Origin: Blastocatellia bacterium
Lineage (GTDB): Bacteria > Acidobacteriota > Blastocatellia > Chloracidobacteriales > JADJPF01
Direction: 5' to 3'
DNA: 64,000 bases
NCBI GenBank assembly: GCA_025057015.1
Contig: JANWYG010000010.1
Span: 218,506 to 282,505 of the forward strand
Position 1 is the first letter of the stretch. Each line of letters begins with the position of its first letter. Below are positions 27,420 to 35,547 of the stretch, piece after piece. The position numbers and the translations under genes are program-made. Under the pieces are notes generated by a model. It was given only the letters and a program-made list of their open reading frames with translations, ran no database searches and was not told the DNA's origin.

Positions 27420-28791
27420 GCGAGCGATTATACCAGTACACTGGAGTTTGAGGAATACATTTACGGTCTTGGTCTGGCTTGTGAGTCTGACGTTGGCAGC
27501 AGTCTGTGGGGTGATTGCTGTTGAGGATTTAGTAGCTGCATTGCTTTTACCTACGAGCTTGCTGATGGTATTTCTGTTCGGCCCTCCTGCATGGTTGGCA
27601 CTTGCTCCTTTTGTAGAAGCCTACATGAGATACCCTTATGAAGGATCGATTATTACTTTCAGCAGACTGGCTGTTCCTATGATATTTGCGATGAGCTTTT
27701 GTGCTCTTGTGCGTAGAAGTGCCTTGATAAATATAGGTCTTACTGAAGTTTGGTGGGGTGTTTTTAGTGCTTTCATATTGATCAATCTGGGCATTAATGA
27801 TGTTGATTTGGTAGCCATGAAGCTTGTTGTAGACGGTTTTCTACTGCCATTGCTGCTGGTGGTAGCAGTGCGTAACTGGCGCTTGTCATATGACACTATC
27901 GGCAAGATACTCGTAACGATTGCTATACTACTTCCTGTGATTGGTGCTCTCGAGTTTAGCAGCGTAGATCTATGGCCTTTCCCTGGAAGTGAACTGGTAC
28001 GAGATGGAGTAATCAGGCCGAATGGTCCTTACTCGTCCGACAACTCTTATGCTCTAATCTGTTTACTGACAGGGCTGGCACTTATCTTTTTTAGGCCTTT
28101 TGGAGTTAATTTGTGGATGAAGTTCAAGAAAGTGGCCGTAGTCTTTGCCTTTACTGGGGCTATGCTTCCGCAGTTTCGTTCGGTAGGGCTTGCCGCTGTA
28201 GGTACGACCGTGCTGGGATATATGTTTTGGAAGGGCTTTGGGCTGCGTCAGTTACTGCTGACAGGAGTGATCATTGCTTTGGCGACGACTCTGATATTAG
28301 CCGTAGGTGGTAGGCGTATGAGCGATACCACTAATTTTTTCAACAGGGTAGCTACTTACCGGGTTGCAGTTGAGATAGCTACTGCGAATTGGTTAAGCGG
28401 AGTGGGTTTTGGCCGATATGAAGCTTACTTTAATGAGCATTATAGACAGGCACCAAAACCTAAGCCTTATACCAAGCAAGAGCTGGCTCAGATGCCACAG
28501 AGTACACCGCATAACAATTTTTTGCTTGTAGCTGCTGAGTTGGGTCTAGTAGGGCTACTACTGTATCTGATAGTAGCTATAGTGCCTTTTGTCGAAGCAT
28601 ACCGCTTGTATCGTTATGATGGGGCTTGTGCTGCAGCTTTGTTTACTTTCTGGGCAAGTTATCATCTGGTTGGGTTGACGCTAAGCAGTGGTTATTATGG
28701 AGATGTGAACCTGTTTTTGATGTTTTTGCATGGAGCTTTTGTGAGGGCGGACAAAGGTGATGGTGAATCTATGGAGGCGCTTCAGAGCTAA
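27418..28791 (+). CDS. O-antigen ligase/polymerase-like membrane protein
   Basis: 457 residues from ATG 27418; the frame opens further upstream but the minus-strand gene lies there. There are about eleven hydrophobic segments. A long loop near residues 320-380 holds RVATYRVAVEIATANWLSG and the Wzy_C-type signature VGFGRYEAYFNEH ... PHNNFLLVAAELGLVGLLLY. Wzy_C proteins polymerise or ligate polysaccharide repeat units on the outer face of the inner membrane. No good ribosome-binding site precedes ATG 27418, so the exact start is uncertain. The 3' end overlaps the heparinase-like gene by about 30 bases. Confidence 0.82.
   Translation: MRAIIPVHWSLRNTFTVLVWLVSLTLAAVCGVIAVEDLVAALLLPTSLLMVFLFGPPAWLALAPFVEAYMRYPYEGSIITFSRLAVPMIFAMSFCALVRRSALINIGLTEVWWGVFSAFILINLGINDVDLVAMKLVVDGFLLPLLLVVAVRNWRLSYDTIGKILVTIAILLPVIGALEFSSVDLWPFPGSELVRDGVIRPNGPYSSDNSYALICLLTGLALIFFRPFGVNLWMKFKKVAVVFAFTGAMLPQFRSVGLAAVGTTVLGYMFWKGFGLRQLLLTGVIIALATTLILAVGGRRMSDTTNFFNRVATYRVAVEIATANWLSGVGFGRYEAYFNEHYRQAPKPKPYTKQELAQMPQSTPHNNFLLVAAELGLVGLLLYLIVAIVPFVEAYRLYRYDGACAAALFTFWASYHLVGLTLSSGYYGDVNLFLMFLHGAFVRADKGDGESMEALQS
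27427..27432 (-). promoter_or_regulatory. Extended -10 for the 27419 gene (leaderless type)
   Basis: On the minus strand this is TGgTATAAT, with 7 nt (27426-27420) to the ATG at 27419. No Shine-Dalgarno can fit. The -35 region (TTCCTC at a 17-nt spacing) is a weak match. Confidence 0.5.
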
Positions 28792-30769
28792 GACGGCGGG
28801 ACTTACGTTTAGCGAGGCGGCTGAGGAGGTAGCTCAGGCGCTATATAGGCGGCTGCTGCTGGGCTACAGGCAACTGCGGGCAGCTCTGGTGGAGTGGGAA
28901 ATATCGGATTCTGAGCTACTAAGTGCGCTCAATGTTTCGAGTAAGCGCCTGTTTGAGCATTTTTGTCAAGAAGAGCGAGTTTCTATAACAGCTCTTTGCA
29001 AAGAGACTGCAGAAGAGTTTAAGCGGCGGTTTCCAGAAGCTGTAGAAGAGCTAGTTTCGCTGGCTAATGCTGTTTGTGAACATGAGTTTGATTTCCTTGG
29101 TCGTCACTTTAGTTATCCTGGCGAGATAGATTGGCACTATGATCCCAGCAGCGGATATCGCTGGCAAGTAGAACACTATAGCCGTCTAAGCACGCAGACG
29201 GGGATCTTGGGTGTAGATATCAAGCTGCTGTGGGAGCTTGCGCGTATGCAGCATACGGTAACGCTCGCTCAAGCGTGGTTGCTTACCGATAACGAGCGAT
29301 ATGCTGGCGAGTACTGTTGGCAGATACGGTCTTTTGTTCATGCTAACCCTCTAGAGCGTGGAATACATTGGCTATGTCCAATGGAATTAGGAATAAGGGC
29401 AGTGAATCTAGCAGTAAGTTTCCAGGTGCTATGTCGCTCGCAAAGCTTTGATCTGGAGACTTTGAAAGCTTTTTTAAAGCTGATGCTTTCGCATGGACTA
29501 CACATAGAGCGAAATCTCGAATATTCGCCGAGACTAACAAGTAATCATTATCTTTGTAATTTGCTAGGCCTTCTTTGGATAGGCGGCGCATTTCCTGAGT
29601 TTAAGTACTCGCGCCGATGGGTAGAGTTTGCCTTAGCGGAGTTTAAGAACGAGATGCGAAAGCAGGTCTACGATGATGGTGGTGACTGGGAGGCTTCTAC
29701 GTCCTATCATGCACTAGTCTTAGAAGTCTTCTTATATGCTTATTTGCTGTGTCGTCAGAGAGGCTTACTCGTGGAAGAATGGCAGTGGAGAAAGCTTGCT
29801 AAGATGCTTGATTACTTGAAGGGGTATCTGAGACCTGACCTGAGAGCACCACTTATAGGAGACTGTGATGATGGCAGGATACTGACTTGGCGAAGATATT
29901 CAGCTCAGGAACAAGCTCATTTGTTGGCTCTCGGAGCTGTATGTTTGTCAGACGCAAGTTTTAAGCTTGATGAGTATGTAGGGCGACAGGAAGTGCTGTG
30001 GGTATTTGGCAAGCAGGGGCTAGAGGATTTTGAGTCGATGCCTACTAGCAAGCAAGACGGCTCGGTAGCTTTTCCTAATTCAGGACTATATGTGATGCGT
30101 TATCAGGACGACTATTGTGCCGTAGATTGTGGCGACGTGGGTATTGAAGGCAGAGGCTCGCACGCGCACAACGATGTTTTGTCTTTAGAACTGATGGTAG
30201 CTGGCAGAGCATTTTTGGTAGATCCCGGTAGTTATGTCTATACGTCAGATGTTGGAGCTCGCAACAGGTTTCGATCTACGGCCTATCACAACACAGCTCG
30301 CGTAGATGGTCAGGAGCAAAACACCATATCTACGGCTCTTTTTGTCATAGGTAATGAGGCTGAGCCGAGGGTGCTTAGGTGGGAAAGTAGACGAGAGTTG
30401 GATTTGCTAGAAGCTGAGCATTATGGTTATGCCAACTTAGGGGTAGTGCATCGTCGTTTGGTGGTGTTTGACAAAATTGCGCGGCGATGGAACATAGAGG
30501 ATAGGTTTAACGGTAGTGGAGAGCATTTGTACGAGATATTTTTCAGGTTCGCTCCTGAAGTTAGCATTGCAATTAATGGACTGACTATAAAAGCCACGAA
30601 TGAGGTATCGATAGAAATAGCAGCTGAGGGTGAAGGGCTTAGTTTGTCGCTTTTGGAAGCAGAGGTCTCGCCTAGTTATGGTGTAAAGTTGCCGTCAAAA
30701 GCTGTAGTCTATTCAGCGCGCAAGTATGCACCTTATGTCTGTCTGTTTGCTGTGTCTGTGATTAGTTAG
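28760..30769 (+). CDS. Heparinase II/III-family protein (alginate lyase-like)
   Basis: 669 residues from ATG 28760; GTG codons on both sides are in frame. The N-terminal ~400 residues form an alpha/alpha toroid with GEIDWHYDPSSGYRW, HWLCPMELGIRAVNLAVSF and LTSNHYLCNLLGLLW, where Asn/His are catalytic in polysaccharide lyases. A beta-sandwich follows with the heparinase signature RGSHAHNDVLSLELMVAG and DPGSYVYTSD. No signal peptide is visible. Such proteins regularly accompany the bi-domain oxidoreductase in exopolysaccharide loci, where they may trim or remodel the polymer. It overlaps the O-antigen-ligase-like gene. Confidence 0.88.
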   Translation: MVNLWRRFRAKTAGLTFSEAAEEVAQALYRRLLLGYRQLRAALVEWEISDSELLSALNVSSKRLFEHFCQEERVSITALCKETAEEFKRRFPEAVEELVSLANAVCEHEFDFLGRHFSYPGEIDWHYDPSSGYRWQVEHYSRLSTQTGILGVDIKLLWELARMQHTVTLAQAWLLTDNERYAGEYCWQIRSFVHANPLERGIHWLCPMELGIRAVNLAVSFQVLCRSQSFDLETLKAFLKLMLSHGLHIERNLEYSPRLTSNHYLCNLLGLLWIGGAFPEFKYSRRWVEFALAEFKNEMRKQVYDDGGDWEASTSYHALVLEVFLYAYLLCRQRGLLVEEWQWRKLAKMLDYLKGYLRPDLRAPLIGDCDDGRILTWRRYSAQEQAHLLALGAVCLSDASFKLDEYVGRQEVLWVFGKQGLEDFESMPTSKQDGSVAFPNSGLYVMRYQDDYCAVDCGDVGIEGRGSHAHNDVLSLELMVAGRAFLVDPGSYVYTSDVGARNRFRSTAYHNTARVDGQEQNTISTALFVIGNEAEPRVLRWESRRELDLLEAEHYGYANLGVVHRRLVVFDKIARRWNIEDRFNGSGEHLYEIFFRFAPEVSIAINGLTIKATNEVSIEIAAEGEGLSLSLLEAEVSPSYGVKLPSKAVVYSARKYAPYVCLFAVSVIS

Positions 30770-30797
30770 CTACAATCTGGACTATCGAATTTATCGT

Positions 30798-30826
30798 TTG
30801 GGCTAGGTGCCGTCTTTAGCTATGTT
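30798..30826 (+). promoter_or_regulatory. Sigma70-like promoter of the ABC transporter operon
   Basis: TTGGGC (30798-30803), a 17-nt spacer and TATGTT (30821-30826) predict a start near 30833. This leaves a ~30-nt leader with GGGAGGTG before ATG 30865 and argues against the in-frame GTG at 30835. Confidence 0.45.
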
Positions 30827-30864
30827 AGCATAGGGTGGTGGTAATTTTAACTGGGAGGTGTCTG

Positions 30865-32655
30865 ATGAGAGTAGGGCGTGTGGAGTTGGGCCCTGGGGCA
30901 ATTATTTTGATAGTACTGGTCATGGCGGGGCTTGTTTATGTAGGTCTTGACAAGCTAGGCGTCATATCGAAGTTGAGGGAAGGGATGCAACTTCCTGCCA
31001 CGGGAGTTTCTCTTGTACCTGACAAGCCTATGGACATAGCTGAGGATCTCAAGAATGTCTCTTTCGGGCCTTCGGAGATAGCACCTCCACAGAAGACTAC
31101 TGACAATCCTGAGGTGGCGATAGGGATATGGACGTGGCAGACGCAGAGTGGGTTGATAGATGCCGTAGGAGGCCCTGGTAAGTCTGGCGACCATTCCGAT
31201 AGTTGTCTTTGCCAGGCTGGAATAACAAATACGAGGCTCGTATTGCAAAACGATACTTCGATGCAGATACAAGCACTAGCTGCCGGGCAGATGCAGTTGG
31301 TGACTACGACAGGTGACCAAGCAGCAGTAGACATTACCGGTGCGAATAAACTTTTAAGAGGTAACAAGGCAAAGATAATATGGAGTGGGGGATATTCTTT
31401 TGGCGAGGACTGTCTTATGGGCCCTGAATCTTGGAAGCAAGATCCACAGGCTGCCCGCGGGGCGGTGATAGTTACGGCTGTACCGTATTGTGATTGGAAC
31501 GTCGTTGTTGATTGGGCAGGAGATAACCAGATTCCGGTCAATTCTGATGAGAGTGCTTATGATCCGGACGCAATTAACTTCGTCAATGCTACTGATCATA
31601 TAGAAGCTGCGCAAAAGTTTGTGCAGAATGCTAAGGTTAGTCTTAGAAATCGTAAGACTGGGCAGATGGAAGAACACACTATAACTGGTGTTGGTACTTG
31701 GACGCCGGGCGATGTTATGGCCGTGCAAGGTAGACCGACGGTTGAGTATGAGGGTAAGGTTGAGAAGCTACAGAAGATAGTTTCTACAAAAGAATACAGT
31801 TACATGATGCCAAACCTGCTTTTTGGAAATGCTGACTGGCTCAGCCAACATAGAGATTATGTAAAGACGTTGCTGCGCTGTATAGCTCGTTCTAACGAGA
31901 AGATAAAAAGTGATCCGGAGTATTTCAAAAACCGCGTAGCAGCGCTCAATGCGCTTGTATTCAATATGGAGGGTAAAGGACCTAGTTTTTGGCACAAATA
32001 CTTCTATGGTGCTGCAGAAAATGGTGTGCCACTTGGGGGGTCTCGCGTAAACAACATCAAAGAAGTGCGTCATTTATTTGGCATAGACCAGAACTTGCCG
32101 ATAGAAAAGTCTGTTTTTGGAATCACGTATCTGGATCACGCTCGTAGATTACAAAAGCTGATACCGGATAGGTTGCCGAGTTACACACCTGTAGCCGAGG
32201 CAGTCGATTTGAGCTTCATCAGAGAAATTTCAGATGAAGAAGCAGGTACGTCAGTCTATCAGGCAAAATTTGAAGATAGGCCTACTACTGGCACCGTGGT
32301 GAAAGCTAGCTATCAGATACGGTTTGCTACTGGCTCGGCTAAGATAATGCCTTCTGAAGAGCCTGTACTGCAGGAAATACGCAGTTTATTAGTTCGTGCG
32401 AGCGATACGAAGGTGGTTCTCGAAGGCCATACTGACAATACCGGGGATGTAGCTACGAATCTAGCATTGTCAAAACAGCGTGCAGAATCAGTATGGCAAT
32501 GGCTTAAGGCTTCCGATCCCACAAGGGTAAATATAAGCGACCGAAGGCTGGAGGCAATAGAAGGCTACGGACCATACCGCCCATTGCCGGGTAATACAAA
32601 TAAAGATGAAGCTGAGCGTGCAGCCAATAGACGCGTGGTTATCATACTAAAATAG
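30865..32655 (+). CDS. ABC substrate-binding protein fused to OmpA C-terminal domain
   Basis: 596 residues from ATG 30865, 6 nt after GGGAGGTG. An N-terminal membrane anchor (GAIILIVLVMAGLVYVGLDKL) is followed by a long NMT1/TauA-like periplasmic binding domain (~80-440), with VAIGIWTWQTQSG, MQIQALAAGQMQLVTTTGD and YDPDAINFVNATDHI. The last ~130 residues are an OmpA-type peptidoglycan-binding domain: IRFATGSAKIMPSEEPVLQE, LEGHTDNTGDVATNLALSKQ and ERAANRRVVI. The next two genes encode a permease and ATPase, so this is the binding subunit, apparently tethered to both inner membrane and cell wall. The ligand is unknown; sulfonate- or nitrate-like solutes are typical of the importer family. Confidence 0.88.
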   Translation: MRVGRVELGPGAIILIVLVMAGLVYVGLDKLGVISKLREGMQLPATGVSLVPDKPMDIAEDLKNVSFGPSEIAPPQKTTDNPEVAIGIWTWQTQSGLIDAVGGPGKSGDHSDSCLCQAGITNTRLVLQNDTSMQIQALAAGQMQLVTTTGDQAAVDITGANKLLRGNKAKIIWSGGYSFGEDCLMGPESWKQDPQAARGAVIVTAVPYCDWNVVVDWAGDNQIPVNSDESAYDPDAINFVNATDHIEAAQKFVQNAKVSLRNRKTGQMEEHTITGVGTWTPGDVMAVQGRPTVEYEGKVEKLQKIVSTKEYSYMMPNLLFGNADWLSQHRDYVKTLLRCIARSNEKIKSDPEYFKNRVAALNALVFNMEGKGPSFWHKYFYGAAENGVPLGGSRVNNIKEVRHLFGIDQNLPIEKSVFGITYLDHARRLQKLIPDRLPSYTPVAEAVDLSFIREISDEEAGTSVYQAKFEDRPTTGTVVKASYQIRFATGSAKIMPSEEPVLQEIRSLLVRASDTKVVLEGHTDNTGDVATNLALSKQRAESVWQWLKASDPTRVNISDRRLEAIEGYGPYRPLPGNTNKDEAERAANRRVVIILK

Positions 32656-32666
32656 AGGGTTGAAAA

Positions 32667-33458
32667 TTGCAGGAAAATAAACTGAGCTCTCTACTCAAGC
32701 TACGTGGAGAAATAACTAAACCCATCCGCTTGGCGCTGCTGAGCGGATGGATGCTTTTGTTCTTAATTTTTTGGATATTTTCGCCTATGAAAGCGCTGCC
32801 TACTCCTACTGAGGTACTGCTTGCTCTGCGTAGGATGTTTGCAGAGCAGCACCTGCTCTACCATTTGGTAGTAACTCTTAAGCTCAATATAGTCGGGTTG
32901 GTGTATGCGACTGTAGTATCGCTTCTAATATCATACCTCGGCACGCTACCGCTTTTTTATCACTTGAACAGAGCGGTTCAACTTCTCAGATATATTCCGT
33001 TCGTAGGATTTAATCTGATATTTCTGACACTTTTTACCATAGGTTTTCCTCTGAAAGTAGCTTGGCTAACTACCGGCATGAGCTTCTTTTTGGTAACTGG
33101 CATGACGGCTGTAATTGAATCTATTCCTCGAATGAAATATGAACTAGCTCAGGTACTGGGATATAATGGCTGGCAGACTTTTTACACCGTGGTAGCGCGG
33201 CCAACGCTGCCACATATGATGGACATAGTGGCACAGAATGCAGCCATAGGCTGGGTGATGATTACTTCGATAGAAACTTATGCCCGTACTGAAGGTGGGA
33301 TAGGGGCGCAGATCTATCAATATTCTTCGACGAATAATTTGGCTGAAGTATATGGCCTGTTGATGCTTATTGGGCTGATAGCTGCAGTAGAAGATGCAAT
33401 CTTCGTGTTTTTGCGGCGAATGCTATTTCCTTACAGCACGCTTGCGGAGAGGGCATAG
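32667..33458 (+). CDS. ABC transporter permease (TauC/SsuC-like)
   Basis: 263 residues with about six membrane helices. It begins at TTG 32667, 7 nt after GAGGG. The EAA-loop region reads YELAQVLGYNGWQTFYTVV followed by ARPTLPHMMDI, as in nitrate/sulfonate/taurine permeases that pair with NMT1-type binding proteins. It lies 11 nt after the binding-protein gene and directly abuts the ATPase gene, so the three form one importer operon. Confidence 0.88.
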   Translation: MQENKLSSLLKLRGEITKPIRLALLSGWMLLFLIFWIFSPMKALPTPTEVLLALRRMFAEQHLLYHLVVTLKLNIVGLVYATVVSLLISYLGTLPLFYHLNRAVQLLRYIPFVGFNLIFLTLFTIGFPLKVAWLTTGMSFFLVTGMTAVIESIPRMKYELAQVLGYNGWQTFYTVVARPTLPHMMDIVAQNAAIGWVMITSIETYARTEGGIGAQIYQYSSTNNLAEVYGLLMLIGLIAAVEDAIFVFLRRMLFPYSTLAERA

Positions 33459-34337
33459 ATGGCAAGTTATGAGGATTGTGTCGCTGGCCCACTTGAAGGT
33501 CACGTGGAACGACGTGAGGCGCTTCTCAAACTCGAACGTGTAACACAGTCGTTTAGGATGAACAATGGCGTTGAGTTGGTAGTGCTGAAAGAGTTGGATC
33601 TGGAAATTATAGACATAAAATTCAAGCCGCAAATAGTTAGCCTACTTGGGCCCTCTGGATCAGGCAAGACGACGGCGCTTAGGATAATAGCTGGGTTGGA
33701 TAAGCCTAAGTTTGGACAGGTGCTTATAGGCGATGGTGAGCAGGGTAGCCTGCGACGTGTTCGCGCAGGAGACGTAGGCGTAGTCTTCCAGCGCTATCCG
33801 TTGTTTGATGACCTGAGAGTGGTAGATAACTTGGTTGAGCCTGCGGTGCGCATCGGTAAGATGAGCAGGAAAGAAGCACTTGATCAAGCATTGCAGTATT
33901 TGGATAGGTTTAATTTGGTACGGCAAGGTTATAGCTGGCCAGTCCAGCTTTCAGGTGGACAGCGCCAGCGCGTTGCTATATTGCAGCAGCTAATAACGGG
34001 TAAGAAGTTCATCGTGCTCGATGAGCCTTTTTCCGGCCTCGACCCGATAAGTGTGTCAAATGCCATTCAATTGATTTCTGAAATAGCCCATCAACATACT
34101 TTGAATACATTCATAATCGTCACTCATGATGTCTCAGCTGCCTTGCTAATTTCGGATCATGTTTACTTGCTTGGTCGCGAACGTGATGAAAAAGGTAATC
34201 CTTTACCTGGAGCTCGGGTGGTCAAAGTCTATGACTTGATAGCTGAGGGCATAGCTTATCGGGATAACATGGAAGACCTTCCAAGATACAGGGAGTTATA
34301 CAAGCAGATCTGTAGGAAGGATTTTCCACTCTTATGA
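33459..34337 (+). CDS. ABC transporter ATP-binding protein (TauB/SsuB-like)
   Basis: 292 residues with all ATPase motifs: Walker A GPSGSGKTTALRIIAGLDKP (~66-85), Q-loop VVFQRYPLFDDLRVVDNL, signature LSGGQRQRVAILQQL, Walker B KFIVLDEPFSGLDPIS and switch His in IVTHDVSAALLISDHVYLL. It starts directly after the permease stop, with GGAGAGGG upstream. It powers import by the upstream binding protein and permease. The C-terminal ~50 residues (LPRYRELYKQICRKDF) extend slightly beyond the usual core. Confidence 0.92.
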   Translation: MASYEDCVAGPLEGHVERREALLKLERVTQSFRMNNGVELVVLKELDLEIIDIKFKPQIVSLLGPSGSGKTTALRIIAGLDKPKFGQVLIGDGEQGSLRRVRAGDVGVVFQRYPLFDDLRVVDNLVEPAVRIGKMSRKEALDQALQYLDRFNLVRQGYSWPVQLSGGQRQRVAILQQLITGKKFIVLDEPFSGLDPISVSNAIQLISEIAHQHTLNTFIIVTHDVSAALLISDHVYLLGRERDEKGNPLPGARVVKVYDLIAEGIAYRDNMEDLPRYRELYKQICRKDFPLL

Positions 34338-34351
34338 TAAGTTATCTACTG

Positions 34352-34376
34352 AGTCTTCCTAAGATATTAGGAGACT
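34352..34376. terminator. Stem-loop after the ABC transporter operon
   Basis: AGTC-T-TCCTAA (34352-34362) pairs with TTAGGA-GACT (34367-34376), ten pairs with one bulge and a GATA loop. It lies between the ATPase stop and the next gene; no T-run follows, so read-through or mRNA processing is as likely as termination. Confidence 0.4.
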
Positions 34377-34402
34377 AACTTGGCTCATATGGTGAACAAG
34401 GT

Positions 34403-35341
34403 ATGTTTTCTGGACAGGAAATTATAGCTTCGTTAAGGCTACTTGTGGTTGTAGCTAAAGCTGACGGCGAAGTTCATCCCGACGAAGAAAAAGCGCTTGT
34501 GGACGCCTTACAAGGCTTGGATTTGCCAGGAGGATACACCGCAAAAGCTCTTCTTGAAGAAGAGGTGGCTTTGGAGGAAATCCTAGCAGAGCTTAAATCG
34601 GAGGAAGTTAGGCGGCAGGCTTTTCGTGCTGCTTATTTGATGGCACACGTCGATTCTAAGTACACCGCTGCCGAACAGCGTTTGATAGAGCGCTTGCGTG
34701 AGCAGTGGTTGATCCCTCAGGAAGAGATAAACCAGTTGGATAAAGGCTTGAGTTTAGCTGATACCACACTCATGTTTAGCATCTCTGCACCTGTGGCTGC
34801 ACAGCGGGAGGATGAGGCTAACCGTAAGATTAAGCAATATCTGGTGCTTACGACGTTGACAGCGGCTATACCAGTACCGCTTGTCGGCGATCTAATGGTA
34901 GCTCCACTGCAGATGGGAATGGTGTATGAGCTTGGGACTATCTACGGCCACCATTTAGACAAAGCATCCATAAAGGCAATGCTTAGTACCTTTGGCATAG
35001 GCAAAGGGCTGAGAATAGCGATCTCAAGTTTAGCTAAGCTTGTACCAGGTTGGGGAAGCATCGTAGGTGCTGTAGGAGCTTTTTCGACTACTTATGCTCT
35101 TGCGCAAGTAGCCAAGAAGTATTTTGAGTCTAGTAGACGATTGTCGCTTGATTCCCTCAAGCCACTCTTCGCACAGAAGGAAGAAGAGGGTAAAAAACAG
35201 TTCGAACTGCAAAAAGATAGTATTGCTAACCCCGAAGTTGCTGAGCAAATCAAACGCATCGGCGAGAAAGTTTCTACTGGCGAGCTTAAGCCTGAACAAC
35301 TACAGCGGCATATCAGCGAACTGGCTGGCAAGATCGGCTGA
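34403..35341 (+). CDS. TerB-like domain fused to DUF697-like membrane domain
   Basis: 312 residues. The N-terminal ~125 residues match the TerB/tellurite-resistance helical fold, with acidic motifs VVAKADGEVHPDEEKALVD and MAHVDSKYTAAEQRLIE; Asp/Glu pairs in this fold bind metal in some members. Residues ~145-245 look like DUF697/YcjF membrane domains (TAAIPVPLVGDLMVAPLQMG, ISSLAKLVPGWGSIVGAVGA). The tail is a charged coiled helix. DUF697 proteins often associate with GTPases or membrane stress systems; none is adjacent here. The ATG follows ACAAGG. It lies 65 nt after the ABC operon and may belong to it. Confidence 0.75.
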   Translation: MFSGQEIIASLRLLVVVAKADGEVHPDEEKALVDALQGLDLPGGYTAKALLEEEVALEEILAELKSEEVRRQAFRAAYLMAHVDSKYTAAEQRLIERLREQWLIPQEEINQLDKGLSLADTTLMFSISAPVAAQREDEANRKIKQYLVLTTLTAAIPVPLVGDLMVAPLQMGMVYELGTIYGHHLDKASIKAMLSTFGIGKGLRIAISSLAKLVPGWGSIVGAVGAFSTTYALAQVAKKYFESSRRLSLDSLKPLFAQKEEEGKKQFELQKDSIANPEVAEQIKRIGEKVSTGELKPEQLQRHISELAGKIG

Positions 35342-35547
35342 TACTTTTCCACTTAAAATGCGGATTTTTTCTCCTTCTGTTAGCAACTAAAATTTTACTT
35401 CGTCGATAAAATGAATGATGATTCATTCATAGCTATTATAATCAATCTCCTAAACTGTTGGCTCAAATTTGTTAGGGAGCGTAGTTGCTCCCTAATTTTT
35501 TTGTTGTCTGTTGTCTGTGTTTTGAGTCTATCTGCTTCTGTGACTTG
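35342..35547. other. 206-nt intergenic region with inverted repeat, -10 element and terminator
   Basis: No gene is convincing here. From left to right: an 8-bp inverted repeat ATGAATGA/TCATTCAT (35411-35430, 4-nt spacer), a TATAAT hexamer at about 35435-35440, and a strong intrinsic terminator at 35472-35502. The short distance between -10 and terminator would allow an RNA of about 55 nt. Confidence 0.5.
35472..35502 (+). terminator. Rho-independent terminator
   Basis: TTAGGGAGC (35472-35480) and GCTCCCTAA (35487-35495) form a perfect 9-bp stem with a 6-nt loop, followed by seven T (35496-35502). Orientation is plus. It is 130 nt beyond the nearest plus-strand stop, so it ends either that transcript or a small RNA. 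Confidence 0.88.
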
